This document shows positions 7,695 through 16,933 of a stretch of DNA of 64,000 bases, piece after piece. The notes under the pieces were generated by a model, which worked only from the letters and a program-made list of their open reading frames with translations, ran no database searches and had not been told where the DNA came from. Position 1 is the stretch's first letter. Every line of letters begins with the position of its first letter. The DNA lies in the NCBI RefSeq assembly GCF_028281305.1, contig NZ_JANQKD010000015.1, positions 88,154 to 152,153 of the forward strand, in the 5' to 3' direction. The position numbers were made by a program, and so were the translations under genes. The DNA is from Pelagibius sp. (GTDB lineage: Bacteria > Pseudomonadota > Alphaproteobacteria > Kiloniellales > Kiloniellaceae).

Positions 7695-10478
7695 CTACTC
7701 CGCGGCGACGAAGGCCTCGATCTTCTCGACCCTGGCGGCGCAGAACTTGAACTCCGGAATCTTGCCGAAGGGGTCAAGCTGCGGATTGGTCAGCATGTTG
7801 GCCGCCGCCTCGTTGAAGCAGAAGGGGATGAAGACCATGCCCTCCGGCACGTCGCGGTCGGCACGCACGGTGAGCGCGATCTCGCCGCGCCGCGTGCTGA
7901 CCTTCACCGTATCGCCGGCGTTCAGCGCCATGGCCGAAAGCTGGCGCGGGTGCAGGCTGGCCACCGCCTCCGGCTCCAGGCTGTCGAGCACGCTGGCCCG
8001 GCGGGTCATGGCGCCGGTGTGCCAGTGCTCCAGCATTCGCCCGGTGGTCAGCACCAGGGGGTAGTCGGCGTCCGGCAGCTCGTCCGGCGGCACCAGCCCC
8101 GCCGGCACGATCTTGGCGCGGCCATCGCTGGTCGGGAACCCTTCGGCGAAGAGGATCTCGTTGCCGGGCTTGTCCGGCGCGTCCACCGGATAGGTGACCG
8201 CATCCTCGCGCACCAGCCGGTCCCAGGTGATGTTGGCCAGCGACGGCATGACCTCGGTCATCTCGGCGAAGACATCACTCGGGTGCGTGTAGGACCAGTC
8301 CAGCCCCAGGCGGGTTGCCAGTTCCTGGATCAGCTCCCAGTCCTGACGCGCTTCGCCCGGCGGCGCTGCGACCGGGCGGGCGACCTGGACCTCACGGTTG
8401 GTGTTGGTGAAGCTGCCCCACTTCTCGGCATGGGCCGAGGCCGGCAGGATGACGTCGGCGTGCCAGGCGGTCTCCGTCAGGAAGATGTCCTGCACCACCA
8501 GATGCTCCAGCTTGGCGAGGGCCTGGCGGGCATGGGCCTGGTCGGGATCCGACATCGCCGGGTTTTCGCCCATGATGTACATGCCCGTGATCTGATCGGC
8601 GATGATGGCATCGACGATTTCCACCACCGTCAGCCCGCGCTTGGGATCGAGCTTTGTGTCCCAGAACGCCTCGTACTCCTTGCGCACCTCCTCCAATTCC
8701 ACCGACCGATAGTCGGGGTAGACCATGGGGATGAGGCCGGCGTCGGAAGCACCCTGGACGTTGTTCTGGCCACGCAGGGGATGCAGGCCGGTGCCCGGGC
8801 GGCCGACATGGCCGGTGATCATGGTAAGCGCGATCAGGCAGCGGGAGTTGTCGGTGCCGTGGACGTGCTGGGAGATGCCCATGCCCCAGAAGATGATGGA
8901 GCGCTCGCTGCGGGCGTAGAGCCGCGCCACCTCGCGGATGGTCGCCGCGTCGATGCCGCAGACCTCTGCCATGGCCTCCGGCGAGAAGTCCTGCACCATG
9001 GTCTTCAGGTCTTCAAAGCCGCTGGTATGGGCCTGGATGTATTGCTGGTCGGTCAAGCCCTCCTCGATGATGGTGTGGATCATCGCGTTGAGGAGCGCCA
9101 CGTCCTGTCCGGGCTTGAACTGCAGATGCGTATGGGCGTAGCGGTCGATCTGCTGTTTGCGCGGGTCCATGACGATGATATTGGCACCGCGCCTGGCCGC
9201 GTTCTTCAGGAAGGTGGCGGCCACCGGATGGTTCTGCTCCGGCCGCGCCCCGATAATGATCATGCAGTCGCTGTCCTTGGCCGCCGTAAAGGGCGCGGTG
9301 ACGGCGCCGGAGCCGATGCCCTCCATCAGCGCCGCCACCGAAGAGGCGTGGCAGAGCCGGGTGCAGTGGTCGACGTTGTTGGTATGGAAGGCGGTGCGGA
9401 TCAGCTTCTGGAAGAGGTAGGCTTCCTCGTTGGAGCCCTTGGCCGAGCCGAAGCCGGCAAGGCCGGACGGGCCCTTCGCCTCATAGACCGTCTTCAAGCC
9501 GTCGGCGGCCCGGTCCAGGGCCTCCTCCCAGCTCGCCTCGCGGAAATGAGTCCAGGGGTTCGCCGGATCGACCTGATCGTCCCATTTCTTGGGCACGTCG
9601 TCGCGGCGGATCAGCGGCTTGGTCAGGCGGTGCGGGCTGTAGATGTAGTCCCAGCCGAAGCGGCCCTTCACACAGAGCCGGTTCTGGTTGGCCGGCCCGT
9701 CGCGCCCGTCGATGTAGAGAATCTTGTCGTCCTTCACGTGGACCTTGGTCTGGCAGCCCACCCCGCAGTAGGGGCAGAGCGTGTCCACCGAGCGGTCCTC
9801 GAAGTGGACCCGGGTCCCCTTCTCGTCCAGCAGGCTGGATTCCATCAGCGCGCCGGTGGGGCAGGCCTGAACGCACTCGCCGCAGGCCACACAGGTCGAC
9901 TCGCCCATGGCGTCGTCGAAGTCGAAGATCACCTTGGAGCCATGGCCGCGGTAGGCCATCCCGATGACGTCGTTGACCTGGACCTCACGGCAGGCGCGCA
10001 CACAGAGATTACAGTTGATGCAGGCGTCCAGATGCACCGCCATGGCCGGATGGCTGACATCGGGCGCCCAGGTCTCGCGGGCCGGAAAGCGGCTTTCGGT
10101 TACGTCCAGGTCGGCGGCCCAGTGCCAGAACTTGCTCTCCGGATCGTGGGAGGTCTCGCGCGCCGGCTGGTCGGCGACCAGCAGCTCGAAGACCATGGCC
10201 CGGGCCTTCTCCGCCCGTTCGCTGGCCGAAGTCACCACCATGCCGTCGCGCGGCTCGCGGATGCAGGAGGCTGCGAGGACCCGCTCGCCCTCGATCTCCA
10301 CCATGCAGGCGCGGCAGTTGCCGTCAGAGCGGTAGCCCGGCTCCGGGCTGTAGCAGAGGTGCGGCAGGCGCGTGCCGGCACGCTCCGCGGCCTGCCAGAT
10401 GGTCTCCCCGGGAAAGGCCTCGACCTCTCGTCCGTCGAGGGTGAATTGGATGGTCTGGCTCGCTTCCTGCAGGCTCAT
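7695..10478 (-). CDS. NAD-dependent formate dehydrogenase, molybdo/tungsto-pterin alpha subunit
   Basis: Catalytic subunit oxidising formate to CO2 in a cytoplasmic NAD-reducing complex (FdsA / Fdh1A type). Domain order over 927 residues: N-terminal [2Fe-2S] ferredoxin domain with CRACMVEIEG; two [4Fe-4S] clusters (CINCNLCVRAC, CVACGECVQACPTG); the Mo/W-bisMGD iron-sulfur domain (CPYCGVGCQTKVHV); the molybdopterin oxidoreductase core; and the C-terminal dinucleotide-binding domain (TTGRMLEHWHTGAMTRR). The metal ligand lies in HCTRLCHASSVA: a cysteine, not selenocysteine, followed by the conserved His. It overlaps the beta/gamma gene by four bases (ATGA). It likely disposes of formate released by the upstream oxalate genes. 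Confidence 0.94.
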   Translation of the reverse strand: MSLQEASQTIQFTLDGREVEAFPGETIWQAAERAGTRLPHLCYSPEPGYRSDGNCRACMVEIEGERVLAASCIREPRDGMVVTSASERAEKARAMVFELLVADQPARETSHDPESKFWHWAADLDVTESRFPARETWAPDVSHPAMAVHLDACINCNLCVRACREVQVNDVIGMAYRGHGSKVIFDFDDAMGESTCVACGECVQACPTGALMESSLLDEKGTRVHFEDRSVDTLCPYCGVGCQTKVHVKDDKILYIDGRDGPANQNRLCVKGRFGWDYIYSPHRLTKPLIRRDDVPKKWDDQVDPANPWTHFREASWEEALDRAADGLKTVYEAKGPSGLAGFGSAKGSNEEAYLFQKLIRTAFHTNNVDHCTRLCHASSVAALMEGIGSGAVTAPFTAAKDSDCMIIIGARPEQNHPVAATFLKNAARRGANIIVMDPRKQQIDRYAHTHLQFKPGQDVALLNAMIHTIIEEGLTDQQYIQAHTSGFEDLKTMVQDFSPEAMAEVCGIDAATIREVARLYARSERSIIFWGMGISQHVHGTDNSRCLIALTMITGHVGRPGTGLHPLRGQNNVQGASDAGLIPMVYPDYRSVELEEVRKEYEAFWDTKLDPKRGLTVVEIVDAIIADQITGMYIMGENPAMSDPDQAHARQALAKLEHLVVQDIFLTETAWHADVILPASAHAEKWGSFTNTNREVQVARPVAAPPGEARQDWELIQELATRLGLDWSYTHPSDVFAEMTEVMPSLANITWDRLVREDAVTYPVDAPDKPGNEILFAEGFPTSDGRAKIVPAGLVPPDELPDADYPLVLTTGRMLEHWHTGAMTRRASVLDSLEPEAVASLHPRQLSAMALNAGDTVKVSTRRGEIALTVRADRDVPEGMVFIPFCFNEAAANMLTNPQLDPFGKIPEFKFCAARVEKIEAFVAAE

Positions 10479-12178
10479 TTCAGTTCCTCCGGGAAATACT
10501 TGAGGACACAGGACAGAGGATTGGGCGCCGCCTGGCCGAGGCCGCAGATGGAGGCATCGCGCATCACCACTGCGAGTTCCTCAAGCAAGGGCACGTCCCA
10601 ACGCTCCTCGCGCATCAGCTTCACCGCCTTTTCGGTGCCGTTGCGGCAGGGCGTGCACTGACCGCAGGACTCGTCCTCGAAGAAGCGCATGAGGTTCAGC
10701 GCTGCTGCTTTCACATCGTCCTTGTCGGAGAGCACGACCACGGCATGGGAACCGACGAAGCAGCCGAATTTGTCCAGCGCCCCGAACTCTAGAGGCGCAT
10801 CACCCATAGAGGCCGGCAGGATGCCGCCGGACGCACCGCCCGGCAGGTAGGCATGGAAGGCATGCCCCTCCGCCATGCCGTCGCAGAACTCCTCGATCAA
10901 TTCCTGGACCGAGATCCCGGCGGGCGCCAGCTTCACGCCCGGCGACTTGACTCGGCCGGAAACGGAGTAGGAGCGCAGCCCCTTGCCGCCGTTGCGGCCA
11001 TGCCCGGCGAACCACTCGGCGCCCTTCTCCACGATGTCCCGCACCCAGTACACGGTCTCGACATTCTGGTTCAGGGTCGGCTTGCCGAAGAGCCCGACCT
11101 CGGCGATGTAGGGCGGGCGGTGGCGCGGCAGACCGCGCTTGCCTTCGATGGACTCGATCATCGCCGACTCTTCGCCGCAGATGTAGGCCCCGGCGCCGCG
11201 CCGCAGCTCGAGCGGGCAATGCTCGGTGAGACCCGCCGCGTCCAGCTTTGCCATCTCCCGCCGCAGGATCTCCAGCACCGCCGGATACTCGTCGCGCATG
11301 TAGATGTAGCAGCGCTCGCAGCCCACCGCCCAGGCGGCGATCAGGGCGCCCTCCAGGAAGCGGTGCGGATCGGTTTCCAGATAGTGCCGGTCCTTGAAGG
11401 TGCCGGGCTCGCCCTCGTCGCCGTTGATGGTCATCAGGCGCGGGCCGAGGTAGCCGCGCACGATCTCCCACTTCTTGCCGGTGGGAAAACCGGCGCCGCC
11501 GAGGCCGCGCAGACCGGCGTGGGACAGCGCTTCGACCAGCTCTTCCGGCGTCCGCTTGCCCGCCAGGCAGGCGCGCAGGAGGGCGTAGCCGCCTTCCGCG
11601 GTATAGCCGTCGTAATCCGTGTAGTCCGGGATGACGGGATGGTGGTCGTCCTGCACCGCCGCCGAGAGGTTCTCCAAGGTCGCGTGATCGATGTGACGGT
11701 GGCCGACCTCGGCCACCGGAGCGCAATGGCACCGTCCCATGCAAGGGGCCGGAACGACGCGCACCTGCTCACCCACTTCCTGGGGCAGCGCCTGCAGCAG
11801 GTCCTGGGCGCCCATCATCTCGCAGGTGATGGACTCGCAGACCCGGATCGTCAGCGGCGGCGGTGGCGCCTCGCCGTCCAGCACGATGTCGAAGTGGGCA
11901 TAGAAGGAAGCCACCTCGTAAACGGCCGCCATGGGCAGGTTCATCTCCTCCGCCAAAGCGCGCAGATGACGCGCCGAGAGATGACCGTGGGCGTCCTGGA
12001 TCAGGTGGAGGTGTTCGATCAGCAGGTCGGCCCGGCGCGGGCGCTCGCCCAGCAACGCCTGAACCTCGGCCAGCGCTTCGATGTCGAGCTGGCGACCTTT
12101 GGGCGTCAGGGGGGCTTTGCGCCGGCCCGAGCCCGGGTGTATCTGCCGCTCAAACGGGCGCGGCGTTCCCTCTGGCAT
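10475..12178 (-). CDS. Formate dehydrogenase fused gamma-beta subunit (NuoE-NuoF type)
   Basis: Diaphorase subunit passing electrons from the alpha subunit to NAD+. The first ~160 residues are a NuoE/FdsG-like thioredoxin-fold domain with a [2Fe-2S] cluster (RVCESITCEMMGAQ, APCMGRCHC). The rest is NuoF/FdsB-like: GLRGLGGAGFPTGKKWE (NADH/FMN site), NGDEGEPGTFKDRHYLETDPHR, GAGAYICGEESAMIESIEGKRG and the [4Fe-4S] motif DESCGQCTPCRNG. The 567-residue fusion with a ~930-residue alpha partner matches the two-subunit architecture of Methylorubrum Fdh1AB. That enzyme carries tungsten, but the metal cannot be read from sequence. ATG at 12178 has GGAGG upstream. A 267-base gap separates it from the SucD-like gene, so it may have its own promoter. 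Confidence 0.93.
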   Translation of the reverse strand: MPEGTPRPFERQIHPGSGRRKAPLTPKGRQLDIEALAEVQALLGERPRRADLLIEHLHLIQDAHGHLSARHLRALAEEMNLPMAAVYEVASFYAHFDIVLDGEAPPPPLTIRVCESITCEMMGAQDLLQALPQEVGEQVRVVPAPCMGRCHCAPVAEVGHRHIDHATLENLSAAVQDDHHPVIPDYTDYDGYTAEGGYALLRACLAGKRTPEELVEALSHAGLRGLGGAGFPTGKKWEIVRGYLGPRLMTINGDEGEPGTFKDRHYLETDPHRFLEGALIAAWAVGCERCYIYMRDEYPAVLEILRREMAKLDAAGLTEHCPLELRRGAGAYICGEESAMIESIEGKRGLPRHRPPYIAEVGLFGKPTLNQNVETVYWVRDIVEKGAEWFAGHGRNGGKGLRSYSVSGRVKSPGVKLAPAGISVQELIEEFCDGMAEGHAFHAYLPGGASGGILPASMGDAPLEFGALDKFGCFVGSHAVVVLSDKDDVKAAALNLMRFFEDESCGQCTPCRNGTEKAVKLMREERWDVPLLEELAVVMRDASICGLGQAAPNPLSCVLKYFPEELK

Positions 12179-12295
12179 CGATCTGCCTCCGAACCAATAA
12201 ATAAGCCGCCGTTGCCCTGGGCTCGGCGACCCTTGTTTTAGGTGGCTTCGTGCTCCCCGACGGCCGGGAGGGCAGCCAAGGACCAGAATAGATCG

Positions 12296-12321
12296 GATTC
12301 CAGCGTTTTCTAAACGGAATC
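12296..12321. promoter_or_regulatory. Inverted repeat upstream of the formate dehydrogenase genes
   Basis: GATTCC (12296-12301) and GGAATC (12316-12321) flank 14 AT-richer bases in the 267-base gap before the formate dehydrogenase operon. Possible operator or dispersed repeat; weak evidence only. Confidence 0.25.
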
Positions 12322-12445
12322 AACCTGCTTAGAGCGGCTAAAAGTTGACCAGAACCGACCTTTTCCGCGACGAAACTGCGGAGAAGCGACGCGCAACCGC
12401 GCGACTGTTCGAACCAGAGCTGATGGCGCTCTCCTGGCCGCGCCA

Positions 12446-13324
12446 TCAGGCCGCCTTCAGGGCCTGGCGGACCGTCTGTCCGATCTCCGCGACGGACTCG
12501 GCCACAGTCACACCGGCGCCGCGCAGGGACTCGATCTTCTCCGCCGCGCCGCCCTGGCCGAAGACGTTCACCGTCCCCGCATGACCCATGCGCCGCTCGG
12601 TCGGTGCGGCGAGGCCGGCCACGTAGGCCACAACCGGCTTGGGCACCCGCTGGGAGCGGAGAAAGGCCGCCGCCTCCTCTTCTTCGCTGCCGCCGATCTC
12701 TCCCAGCAGAACGACACAATCGGTGTCCGGGTCGCGGAAGAAGAGCTCCAGGCAGTCGACGAAGCCCAGGCCATGGACGGGATCGCCGCCGATGCCGACG
12801 GAAGTCGACTGGCCGAGACGCTGGGCCGAGACCTGCTCCACCACTTCCGAGGTGAGCGAGGCGGAACGCGAGACGATGCCCACCCGCCCGGGCCGTTCCA
12901 GATGCGCCGGCATGACGCCGATCTTACAGCGCCCCGGATTGAGGATGCCCTGCGAGTTGGGGCCGATGAGCCGGCTGGCGGAGCCTTCGAGACGGCGCTT
13001 CACCCGCACCATGTCGAGCACCGGAATACGCTCGGTCACGCAGACGATCAGCGGCAGTTCGGCATCGATGGCCTCAATGATCGCCTCGGCGGCCGAGGCC
13101 GGCGGCACAAAGACCGCAGAGGCAGTGGCGCCGGTGGCCGCGACCGCATCGGCCACGCGGTCGAAGACCGGCAGACCGAGGTGGCGGCTGCCCCCCTTGC
13201 CGGGCACAACGCCGCCCACCACCTGGGTCCCGTAGGCGATCGCCCGTTCCATGTGGTAGCTGGCCTGACGGCCGGTGAAGCCCTGGCAAATGACCTTGGT
13301 GGCGCTGTCGACGAGAATGGCCAT
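12446..13324 (-). CDS. Succinyl-CoA synthetase alpha-like subunit of an ADP-forming acyl-CoA ligase
   Basis: CoA-binding/phospho-His subunit of the SucD/MtkB family, 292 residues. Seen: [42 protein letters not shown], the CITEG-like [49 protein letters not shown] and the phosphorylated His in [16 protein letters not shown]. Divergent positions: [11 protein letters not shown] where SucD has GPNCPG, and [11 protein letters not shown] where SucD has SRSGTLTYE. These suggest an acyl substrate other than succinate. Start: the SucC-like stop and this ATG overlap as TGATG with GGGAGG upstream; the track's GTG three bases earlier is less likely. Context (oxalate, formate, TTT transporter) suggests oxalyl-, formyl- or another small-acid-CoA ligase; malate-CoA ligase is the main alternative. 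Confidence 0.82.
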   Translation of the reverse strand: MAILVDSATKVICQGFTGRQASYHMERAIAYGTQVVGGVVPGKGGSRHLGLPVFDRVADAVAATGATASAVFVPPASAAEAIIEAIDAELPLIVCVTERIPVLDMVRVKRRLEGSASRLIGPNSQGILNPGRCKIGVMPAHLERPGRVGIVSRSASLTSEVVEQVSAQRLGQSTSVGIGGDPVHGLGFVDCLELFFRDPDTDCVVLLGEIGGSEEEEAAAFLRSQRVPKPVVAYVAGLAAPTERRMGHAGTVNVFGQGGAAEKIESLRGAGVTVAESVAEIGQTVRQALKAA

Positions 13325-14499
13325 CACGCCGCCTCCCGGCCCGCGGCCTCAACGGCCGAAGCCACCGCTGCACCGATGGAACTCGCCGGCGTGAAGGCAA
13401 CGCCCTGGGCCATCAGAGTCTTGCGGGCCAGTTCGCCGTTGGTCCCAGCGGCCCTGACGATGAGCGGCACACGCAGCCCCTCCGACCTGCAGGCCGCGGC
13501 AATTCCCTCCGCCACCGTGTCACAGCGCAGAATGCCGCCGCCGTAAACGTTCACCAGGATGGCGTCGATGTCCTGGTTGCGCAGCAGCAGACGGAAGCCT
13601 TCGGCCACCTGGTCGCGGCTGGCCTCCGGCCGGATGTCCATGAAGTCTGCCGGCGCGCCGCCCCGCTGTTTCAGCAGGTCCAGGGTCGCCAGCGCCAGGC
13701 CGGCGCCGTTCACCATGACGCCGATGTTGCCGTCGAGGTGGACGTAGTTCAGGGCGAAACGCTGGGCTTCCAGCTCCGTCGGATCCAGTTCCTCAACGTC
13801 GCGCAGGGCCGCCAGATCCTTGTGGCGGAAGAGTGCGTTGTCGTCGAGGACCATCTTGACATCGAGCGCGGTCAGGCTGCCTTCGTGAGTCAGTGCCAGC
13901 GGGTTGATCTCGATAAGGCTGGCATCCAGTTCCAGAAACGCCTTGTAGAGGGCCGCCATGATCTCCACCGCCTGGGATGCGGCCCGGCCTTCAAGGCCCA
14001 GATCCGCGGCCAGGCCGGCAGCGGCCTGCAGGTCGAAACCGTGATCGCCGTCGACCGCCAGGTGCCGCAGCGACCCCGGCTCCGCCTGGGCGCGCTGTTC
14101 GATGTCGCTGCCGCCTGTGCGCGAGGCCAGAAAGGCCACCCGCCCCTGGCTGCGGTCGATGAGGATCGCGAGGTAGAGTTCGCGCGCGGCGCCCACCGCC
14201 TGCTCGATGTAGACCGAGCGCACCAGCTTGCCGCTTGGGCCGGTCTGCGGCGTTACCAGACGCTTGCCGAGGAGCTCACTCGCCGCAGTCGCTGCGGCCT
14301 CTGTACCGGACACCAGGCGAACGCCGCCGGCATCGTGCCGGAGCCCGGCATGGATCTGGGCCTTGACCGCCCAACTCGACCCGCCGAGCGACTTGGCCGC
14401 CGCCGCCGCGGCGTCGGCCCGGGAGACCAGACTGCCGGCCGGGCTTGGAACGCCGTAGCGCCCAAGGATCTCTTTTGCCTGATGTTCGTGAAGGTTCAT
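13324..14499 (-). CDS. Succinyl-CoA synthetase beta-like subunit of an ADP-forming acyl-CoA ligase
   Basis: ATP-grasp subunit of the SucC/MtkA family, 391 residues (family 385-395). Seen: MNLHEHQAKEILGRYGVPSP, VKAQIHAGLRHDAGGVRL (nucleotide-binding region; SucC usually reads GGRGKAGGV), LGKRLVTPQTGPSGK (as in MtkA rather than SucC), LIEINPLALT, LDVKMVLDDNALFRHKDL, VNGAGLALATLDLLKQRGG and LVNVYGGGILRCDTVAEGI. The usual DVGGGA segment is replaced by DIRPEASRDQ, a clear departure from both SucC and MtkA. It pairs with the SucD-like gene by a one-base stop/start overlap. A FadR-type palindrome lies about 93 bases upstream of the start. No TCA-cycle genes surround it, so it is a specialised paralogue. 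Confidence 0.82.
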   Translation of the reverse strand: MNLHEHQAKEILGRYGVPSPAGSLVSRADAAAAAAKSLGGSSWAVKAQIHAGLRHDAGGVRLVSGTEAAATAASELLGKRLVTPQTGPSGKLVRSVYIEQAVGAARELYLAILIDRSQGRVAFLASRTGGSDIEQRAQAEPGSLRHLAVDGDHGFDLQAAAGLAADLGLEGRAASQAVEIMAALYKAFLELDASLIEINPLALTHEGSLTALDVKMVLDDNALFRHKDLAALRDVEELDPTELEAQRFALNYVHLDGNIGVMVNGAGLALATLDLLKQRGGAPADFMDIRPEASRDQVAEGFRLLLRNQDIDAILVNVYGGGILRCDTVAEGIAAACRSEGLRVPLIVRAAGTNGELARKTLMAQGVAFTPASSIGAAVASAVEAAGREAA

Positions 14500-14591
14500 G
14501 GTCCGCCCGCCCTATCCGATTTATCTTTGGATAATAACGCTGTAAGCAAAGTCTCTTAGCTTACGCGCCAAGCATCTCATTTTCTGGCATA

Positions 14592-14601
14592 TGGTATACC
14601 A
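14592..14601. promoter_or_regulatory. Putative GntR/FadR-type operator upstream of the sucC-like gene
   Basis: Perfect palindrome TGGTATACCA, matching the TNGTNNACNA pattern of FadR-subfamily GntR operators. It lies in the 187-base gap between tctA and the sucC-like start. The same core occurs upstream of tctC (18081) and of gntR (26215). Confidence 0.62.
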
Positions 14602-14686
14602 GAAGCCCGGCAACGGCAATCCCTTTCTCCCCCGCCCGCCTTTGCTTGACGGGCCTTCGGGAACCGTTCAGCCGAGCCAGCCGCCC

Positions 14687-16201
14687 TCAGGTTCCAGCTG
14701 CCTGGGGCCGTTTGGACAAAATGCGGCGAATGATCGGCACCATCACCAGCGCGAAGGCGCAGAAGAAGATGGTCGCCGACAAGGGACGTTCCAGGAAGGT
14801 CATCGGATCGCCCTGCGACGACAGCAGCGACTGACGCAGCGACCGCTCGGCAAGGCCGCCCAGGACGATGGCCAGCACGGCCGGCGCCACCGGGTAGTCC
14901 AGCTTGCGCAGGATGTAACCGCAGACCCCGAAGAGCACCATCAGCCAGACGTCGTGCAGCGACGAATTCGGCGAGTAGCCGCCGACCAGGCAGAGCACGA
15001 AGATAATCGGCGCCAGAATGGTGAAAGGCATGACCAGAACCCGCACAAAGAGCGGGATGAACGCAATGTTGATGATCACCGTGAAGAGATTGGCCATGTA
15101 CATCGAGCCGATCAGCCCCCAGACGAAGTCCGGATGCTCCACGAACAGCAGCGGGCCGGGCCGCAGCCCCCAGATGATCATGCCGCCCAGAAGGATCGCG
15201 GTGGTGGGCGAACCGGGGATGCCGAGGGTCAGCATCGGCAGCATGGACCCGGTGGAAGCGGCGTTGTTGGCCGACTCGGGTGCTGCCACACCGACCACAT
15301 TGCCCTTGCCGAACGACTCCGGGTCTTTCGAGAAGGTCTTGGACAAGCCATAGGCCATCAGCGAAGCCGGTGTGGCGCCGGCTGCGGGCAGGATGCCGAC
15401 GAAGTAGCCGAGCACGCCGCTGAACACCGTCTGCGTGAGGTAGTTTTTGACCTTCTTCATGTTCTCGACGACGGAACGGAAGGACGACTTCACATAGTGC
15501 ACCTGCATCTTTCCGCCGGACTGTTCCATGGTCCAGAGGATCTCGCCGATGCCGTAGATACCGATCGCCAGCACCAGGAAGCTGACGCCGCGCAGGAAAC
15601 CGTCGATGTCGAAGAACACCAGACGCGGATTGCCCGAAATGATGTCGTAGCCGACCGCCGCCAGCACCAGCCCGATGAAGATCGAGAACATGGTCTTCGG
15701 AATGTCGTCGCCGCCCAGACCGATGAAGGTGGCGAAGGCCAGCACCATGAGGGCGAACTCTTCCTGGGGCCCGAAGGACAGTGCGAAATTGGCCAGCGGC
15801 GGTGCCGCGATGGTGAACAGCACGGCGGCGATCGTGCCGCCGATGAAGGACGCGAGGGCGGCAGCCATCAGCGCCTGATCGCCACGGCCCGTCATGGCCA
15901 GTGGCCGGCCGTCGAAGACGGTGGCGACAGCGGTCGAGGCCCCTGGTATCCCCAGCGTGATCGACGAAACGGCACCGCCGTACATGGCCCCGTAGTAGAT
16001 CGCCGCCAGGAAGATGATCGCCGCGTTCGGCGGCACGAGGAACGTGATCGGCAGCAGGATCGCAACGCCGTTGACCGACCCGAGGCCGGGCATCGCGCCG
16101 ACGAACAGCCCGATGATGCAGCCGATCACCATCATCATGAGGTTGACCGGTTGAATGGCTTCGAGCAGCCCGCCAAGGAGAGGATCGATGATGGTTTCCA
16201 T
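14687..16201 (-). CDS. tctA: Tripartite tricarboxylate transporter, large membrane subunit TctA
   Basis: Twelve-helix-class integral membrane subunit of a secondary, binding-protein-dependent carboxylate importer; 504 residues, the usual length. Family signatures: IGLFVGAMPGLGSVNGVAILLPITF near the N-terminus and GVAAPESANNAASTGSMLPMLTLGIPGSPTTAILLGGMIIWGLRPGP in the middle. It follows tctC and tctB on the same strand. The neighbourhood makes oxalate or another small carboxylate the likely solute, but TctA itself does not reveal it. Confidence 0.93.
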   Translation of the reverse strand: METIIDPLLGGLLEAIQPVNLMMMVIGCIIGLFVGAMPGLGSVNGVAILLPITFLVPPNAAIIFLAAIYYGAMYGGAVSSITLGIPGASTAVATVFDGRPLAMTGRGDQALMAAALASFIGGTIAAVLFTIAAPPLANFALSFGPQEEFALMVLAFATFIGLGGDDIPKTMFSIFIGLVLAAVGYDIISGNPRLVFFDIDGFLRGVSFLVLAIGIYGIGEILWTMEQSGGKMQVHYVKSSFRSVVENMKKVKNYLTQTVFSGVLGYFVGILPAAGATPASLMAYGLSKTFSKDPESFGKGNVVGVAAPESANNAASTGSMLPMLTLGIPGSPTTAILLGGMIIWGLRPGPLLFVEHPDFVWGLIGSMYMANLFTVIINIAFIPLFVRVLVMPFTILAPIIFVLCLVGGYSPNSSLHDVWLMVLFGVCGYILRKLDYPVAPAVLAIVLGGLAERSLRQSLLSSQGDPMTFLERPLSATIFFCAFALVMVPIIRRILSKRPQAAGT

Positions 16202-16290
16202 GTCCGTCTACCGCCTGCTTTGCCTGTTGCCTGGTTTCACGCCGCGGCCCCGGACGGGCCACGTCCCGGCGTGCCGTATGGTTTTCGGGA

Positions 16291-16794
16291 TCAGTAGATG
16301 AGATCGTAGATCGGATAGAACGCCGGCTCAGTGATGCCCTTGGGCAGCGGTGTCGTCAGTGCCCATTCGAACAGCAGGAACATCGCCACCGGTGCCGCCA
16401 CCGCCAGGGCGAGCGTGACGAACCAGGAATGCCGGCCAAGGAATCGCACGAAGGCGATCATGAACAGGAAGACCGCGGCGTACATGCCGATGAGATGGGT
16501 GCCGGCCAGCAGCAGCAGCAACCCGACCACCACCGGACCGACGATGGCCAGGGTGTCGGCGCTCATGAAGATCTCTTTGGAGCGAGACTGCGGCGTCACG
16601 CGGCGGAACCAGCGCAGGATGGTCCACAGCGAAGTGACCAGCATGCCGACGGACAGCCAGAAGGGCCAGGCGCCACCGCCCGGTCCCGCCCCCGCGACCC
16701 AGCCGATGTTGAGCTCTGTGCTCTTCCACATCAGACCGAGGGACAAGAGCGCGAGGATCACCGCAACCAACAACTCGGCAGTACGGACCGTCAT
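16291..16794 (-). CDS. tctB: Tripartite tricarboxylate transporter, small membrane subunit TctB
   Basis: 167-residue membrane protein with four predicted helices (for example TAELLVAVILALLSLGLMW, WPFWLSVGMLVTSLWTIL, TLAIVGPVVVGLLLLLAGTHLIG and LALAVAAPVAMFLLFEWALTTPLPKG). The layout and the closing LPKG motif are typical of TctB. It lies between tctC and tctA, the standard C-B-A order. A strong hairpin in the 139-base tctC-tctB gap probably sets a lower level for the membrane subunits than for the binding protein. Confidence 0.88.
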   Translation of the reverse strand: MTVRTAELLVAVILALLSLGLMWKSTELNIGWVAGAGPGGGAWPFWLSVGMLVTSLWTILRWFRRVTPQSRSKEIFMSADTLAIVGPVVVGLLLLLAGTHLIGMYAAVFLFMIAFVRFLGRHSWFVTLALAVAAPVAMFLLFEWALTTPLPKGITEPAFYPIYDLIY

Positions 16795-16887
16795 ACCGGC
16801 GCCTCCCTGACAACGCGCAGCTTCAGCGGATGAATCTATGCTTTTTTATGATTCCGGAGTCGGCCAGGCGGCCGTGACCAAGGCGGC

Positions 16888-16926
16888 GGGGTTAGGGGGG
16901 CGCTCCGAACGTCACCCCCCTGCCCC
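16888..16926 (-). other. Intercistronic stem-loop between tctC and tctB
   Basis: On the minus strand GGGG-C-AGGGGGG pairs with CCCCCCT-AA-CCCC across a 14-base loop. The hairpin lies just after the tctC stop with no T-tract, so mRNA stabilisation or partial termination is more likely than full termination. Confidence 0.6.
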
Positions 16927-16933
16927 ATAACGG

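Noticed and set aside
7635-10661. 1008-residue plus-strand ORF
   Set aside because: It is the mirror of the formate dehydrogenase alpha gene in high-GC DNA; low-complexity Arg/Gly/His composition, no domain.
12446-14499. Housekeeping succinyl-CoA synthetase
   Set aside because: Altered invariant segments and the absence of sucAB, mdh or other TCA genes beside it make a specialised paralogue more likely; not fully excluded.
14591-16297. 568-residue plus-strand ORF, His/Asp/Gln-rich
   Set aside because: Shadow of tctA; the minus strand encodes a complete TctA with its signature motifs.
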